Assembly (NCBI GenBank): GCA_029259415.1
Contig: JAPDIW010000017.1
Coordinates: 1 to 45,269 of the forward strand
DNA length: 45,269 nt
Direction of reading: 5' to 3'
DNA from: Archaeoglobi archaeon
Lineage (GTDB): Archaea > Halobacteriota > Archaeoglobi > Archaeoglobales > Archaeoglobaceae
A model generated the notes under the pieces. That model was not told the DNA's origin, searched no databases, and saw only the letters and a program-made list of their open reading frames with translations. A program made the translations under genes and the position numbers. This document shows, piece by piece, positions 42,872 through 45,269 of the stretch. The stretch's first letter is position 1; each line of letters starts with the position of its first letter.

Positions 42872-45269
<2,398 letters not shown>

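Overview
The window looks like a piece of the chromosome of a hyperthermophilic sulfate-reducing archaeon, most likely Archaeoglobus fulgidus or a very close relative. The evidence is a single linked 16S rRNA - tRNA-Ala - 23S rRNA operon of archaeal type, TATA-box promoters (many apparently leaderless), methanogen-type cofactor genes (mfnA, an F420-type oxidoreductase), a ribose-1,5-bisphosphate isomerase, an HdrD-like iron-sulfur protein and many acyl-CoA/aromatic metabolism genes. The assignment comes from gene content and order recognised by eye, not from a database search.

Positions 1-7560 are a low-density accessory region. It holds exported and membrane proteins of unknown function, a MacB/FtsX-like permease with no ATPase, a membrane-anchored winged-helix regulator, and a repeated, decaying module: a caspase-like (clan CD, His-Gly/Cys dyad) exported protein, a small multi-TM protein, and a membrane-anchored extracytoplasmic protein. 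At least three caspase-like copies or fragments and two copies each of the other two components can be read, most of them frameshifted.

Positions 7600-17400 carry mostly conserved genes: ribose-1,5-bisphosphate isomerase, a heme O synthase-like prenyltransferase, seryl-tRNA synthetase, an M24 peptidase, an acyl-CoA synthetase, a four-PAS sensor with no kinase catalytic apparatus, an XRE regulator with a DUF2178 membrane protein, and a COG1340 coiled-coil protein.

Positions 17384-23695 hold iorB, a TrkA-N/DHH phosphoesterase fusion, and an unusual minus-strand operon: an actin-like ATPase, a ribbon-helix-helix (RHH) protein with a four-Cys cluster, a luciferase-like F420-type oxidoreductase and HisC. 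A second RHH protein is transcribed divergently from the actin gene. The arrangement resembles a plasmid ParM/ParR segregation locus placed in a chromosome, and is the best candidate here for an undescribed system.

Positions 23660-31515 form a tightly packed minus-strand catabolic operon: PaaK-like CoA ligase, MFS transporter, ThDP-dependent enzyme, NAD-dependent epimerase, 3-hydroxyacyl-CoA dehydrogenase, TauE-type exporter and Fe-alcohol dehydrogenase. Palindromes lie at both likely promoters. A tRNA-Pro follows.

Positions 31763-40870 are housekeeping and cofactor genes: arfC, moaA, mobA, mfnA, a 49-residue protein, hisC, an AK6-type kinase, ahcY, a membrane protein, an HdrD-like protein, an FKBP chaperone and a CYTH protein. 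The window ends in the rRNA operon. Its leader contains a K-turn hairpin resembling an H/ACA guide RNA, and 16S is bracketed by a textbook bulge-helix-bulge processing stem.
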